A DNA stretch of 64,000 nucleotides from Larimichthys crocea (taxonomy: Eukaryota; Chordata; Actinopteri; Sciaenidae), in contig NC_040017.1 in assembly GCF_000972845.2 (NCBI RefSeq), positions 20,966,742 through 21,030,741 on the forward strand, in the 5' to 3' direction. Shown here one piece after another: positions 62,273 through 64,000 of the stretch. A program made the translations under genes and the position numbers. The notes beneath the pieces were generated by a model, which worked only from the letters and a program-made list of their open reading frames with translations, ran no database searches and was not told the origin of the DNA. The stretch's first letter is position 1, and each line of letters begins with the position of its first letter.

Positions 62273-62278
62273 AATAAA
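62273..62278 (+). terminator. samd4b: samd4b poly(A) signal 2 (duplicated)
   Basis: The duplicated counterpart in block B', with the same AATAAA and the same downstream GT-rich segment. Confidence 0.6.
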
Positions 62279-62399
62279 AGAGGTTCAGTTTCTTTTGCAG
62301 CTTCACTCGTGGTCTGTGCTTGTGTCTGTTTTTTATTTATTTATTCACCTGTCAGCGTCGGTTATCTGTTTTATTTTTGTCGCGTTACAGGCATGCTTT

Positions 62400-62571
62400 T
62401 ATTTTGTTAAACGTTGCTCCCAATTACTTTTCGCTTCCGGGTTACGGCAGTTCATTTGTCAAAGCTAATGGCGAGCCGCCTCTTTTCTTTTTTTTATATT
62501 TTTGTGTTAGTTTTTTAAAACAGAAAAAGATATTTTGTCGGGAGAGGAAAGTTGCCAGGAACTTCTAAAAG
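62400..62571 (+). promoter_or_regulatory. Possible promoter / first non-coding exon of a further plus-strand gene
   Basis: The sequence loses the 3'-UTR character, and a good donor TAAAAG|GTATGT lies at 62571/62572. It is followed by GCTTAGCTCGTAGCTTAGC-type sequence like that near the samd4b and paf1 first exons. The only ATG frame (62468) is short and low-complexity, so the exon would be non-coding. The gene continues, if at all, beyond the window. Confidence 0.3.
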
Positions 62572-63038
62572 GTATGTTCGTATTTTGTGTGTTATGACTG
62601 GAGGAAAAGCTACAGGGGAAAGTTGTCACAACCTTTTTTTTTTTAAAAAAGAGTAAAGTAGCCAAGTTAGCATGTAGCTTAGCTCGTAGCTTAGCAGCTA
62701 ACGGTCTTAGCTGGTTGTTTTCGCTTAAATCGAGTTAAACTGAAAAGATTAAAAAAGGTTTGAAGCCAGACGAGTGTTTAACATTGGTTTATAATTACAA
62801 AAAAAAATGTCTCTTTATTGATCGGCTTCGTCCCCGATAGCAGCTGATGTGATTTGAAGACAGGCAGCCTCCATCAGTCACCGTCCCGATGGAGACACAG
62901 AGATGAAGTTAAAATAGTCAAACAGTCTCTGCTAGCTCACTTACACGCTTCCCCGTGGAGACTGACTACGTTTATAAACACAATTTTATGACTCGCATTA
63001 AAGTTTATTGGAGGAAATCAAAGCGTCACAGCTGCTTT

Positions 63039-63170
63039 CAAGTCAAGTCAACTTTATTGTCAATGCTGCTACAAGTACAGGACATACAGAGTGTTGACAT
63101 TAAGTTTCCCTCTTATACCAAACAGTATAAACATGACTTATAAAATATATATAAGTAAAAGATGTGGAAA
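63039..63170 (-). mobile_element. Reverse-oriented retroelement end, second copy of 47355
   Basis: TCAAGTCAAGTCAACTTTAT then TGTCAATGCTGCTACAAGTA and CAGGACATACAGAG match the 47355 copy in order and orientation. It is non-coding. Confidence 0.7.
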
Positions 63171-63237
63171 AAAATAGAAGATAAAAATATACTTTAAAGG
63201 AGGAAGTGGATGATTTGAAGTCACACGCACACACATG

Positions 63238-64000
63238 ACTCCTCCTGTTTAATGTGCAGGATATGTTTATATGTATATATACCACGTTTATAAACCACTG
63301 ACAACTCTAAACAAGCTGTTATAACTTTATATGAAGTGTGAGAAGTTAAAGGCCACAGGACCGACACACTGACATGATTAATCAAACTGGAAGTTGGGCC
63401 TGCACTGCCTTTCACTTCCTCTAATCTGTCTTAAATTCAAGGTACACTCATGCACACGCGCTCCTCTCATCTTTAAATAACTGAACATTAGGAACACTAA
63501 TATAATTGTATAATTCAACAACGACCACAGTCAGCCCCCCTGAATGACTGTTAAGGTGAATCGAGTAGAAGAGTAGAGAGTCGCAGAACAAAGAGTTGAT
63601 TTGCAAAGCCGATAATATTTGTATCTTTAAGTTATGGATGGCAATTTAGGCTTTGGGAAATCATGATGGGCACGGACTTCTCCTGTTTGATGTCCAGGAT
63701 ATATATATATATATATACCACGTTTATAAACCAGTGACAACTCTGCTGAAAGCTAAAACAGGCTGTTATAACTTTATATGAAGTGTGAGAAGTTAAAGGC
63801 CACAGGACCGACACACTGACATGATTAATCAAACTGGAAGTTTGGGCCTGCACTGTTTCCTTTCAGTTCCTCTAATCTTAAATTCTTCTTGAGGTCTTAA
63901 ATTCAAGGTACATCTTAAACTTGATATCTCTAAGTTCCTGCGATCCTCGTGAGGATAAGCCGATAATATATGTATCTTTAAGTTATGGATGGCAACTTTG
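63238..64000 (+). repeat. Tandem duplication of about 350-435 bp, cut by window end
   Basis: CTCCTGTTT..GCAGGATAT, ACCACGTTTATAAACCA, AACTTTATATGAAGTGTGAG, AAAGGCCACAGGACCGACAC and CTGGAAGTT..GGGCCTGCACTG occur at 63238-63415 and again at 63676-63855. The following GCCGATAATATNTGTATCTT and AAGTTATGGATGGCAA occur at 63608 and 63959. The spacing differs because of internal indels. The array may continue past the window. Confidence 0.9.

Larger units (their letters stand above)
58885..62278 (+). other. samd4b: samd4b 3' UTR
   Basis: No coding exon with splice support was found after the stop codon; the sequence is A/T-rich with A-runs (60967-60977, 61107-61133). Two AATAAA signals in duplicated surroundings (61882-61887 and 62273-62278) are the likely ends, giving a UTR of about 3.0 or 3.4 kb. 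Confidence 0.6.
59614..62328 (+). repeat. Partial duplication of the samd4b 3' UTR (A..B, A'B')
   Basis: Block A (59614-59845) recurs as A' (61943-62141), with shared CTGAACACATAATCAAAGTA, GTCCTCCTCTAAACGTCTAC and GCAACAGAAATGGTATACTT. Block B (61741-61936) recurs as B' (62145-62328), sharing TCCGTCGGATCATTGACAGT and CACTCGTGGTCTGTGCTTGT. In the second copy A' and B' are adjacent, while about 1.9 kb separates A and B. Confidence 0.92.

Noticed and set aside
62468..62518. A short coding start MASRLF.. near the right edge
   Set aside because: The frame is Phe-rich from a T run and stops after 16 codons before the donor; more likely a non-coding exon or nothing.

Overview
This is an ordinary eukaryotic, intron-rich window. 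Its AT-rich introns, many microsatellites and interspersed-repeat ends of the type common in fish genomes, together with proteins close to but not identical with the human orthologues, point to a ray-finned (probably percomorph teleost) fish. I read six gene models by joining exons at splice sites and checking phase; every one closes with no internal stop.

Layout. 1-1.94 kb: probably the 3'-UTR end of an upstream plus-strand gene whose coding part lies outside. 3.2-12.36 kb, minus: tsr1 (ribosome maturation factor, 15 exons, 832 aa). 12.4-17.4 kb: repeat-rich intergenic DNA with a 28-bp-arm hairpin, a duplicated block and a ~150-bp minisatellite. 17.5-33.4 kb, plus: taok1 (Ste20-type kinase, 19 coding exons, 1021 aa) with a GATA array in its first intron and a 3.8-kb 3' UTR. 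33.45-37.07 kb, plus: an unrecognised small gene for a 69-aa single-pass membrane protein. 38.56-43.28 kb, plus: paf1 (PAF1 complex, 14 exons, 539 aa). 43.44-46.2 kb, minus: a glia maturation factor gene (gmfg type, 7 coding exons, 142 aa), convergent with paf1, with a GC-AG intron followed directly by an AT-AC U12-type intron. 48.86-62.3 kb, plus: samd4b (Smaug2 RNA-binding translational repressor, 12 coding exons, 677 aa) with a partly duplicated 3' end. 62.3-64 kb: a possible first non-coding exon of another gene and a tandem duplication.

These are housekeeping or regulatory genes, not an operon or a pathway: ribosome assembly (tsr1), stress-kinase signalling and microtubules (taok1), transcription elongation (paf1), Arp2/3 debranching (gmf) and mRNA repression (samd4b). 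From general knowledge, tsr1 and taok1 have human orthologues on chromosome 17, while paf1, gmfg and samd4b are neighbours on human 19q13.2, so the window spans a junction between two human synteny blocks.

I saw no sign of an exotic or undescribed multi-gene system. The items most worth a second look are the 69-aa membrane microprotein, the back-to-back non-canonical introns in gmf, the three-copy RFX/CRE-like module upstream of samd4b, the near-perfect hairpin at 13.4 kb and the duplicated polyadenylation region of samd4b.
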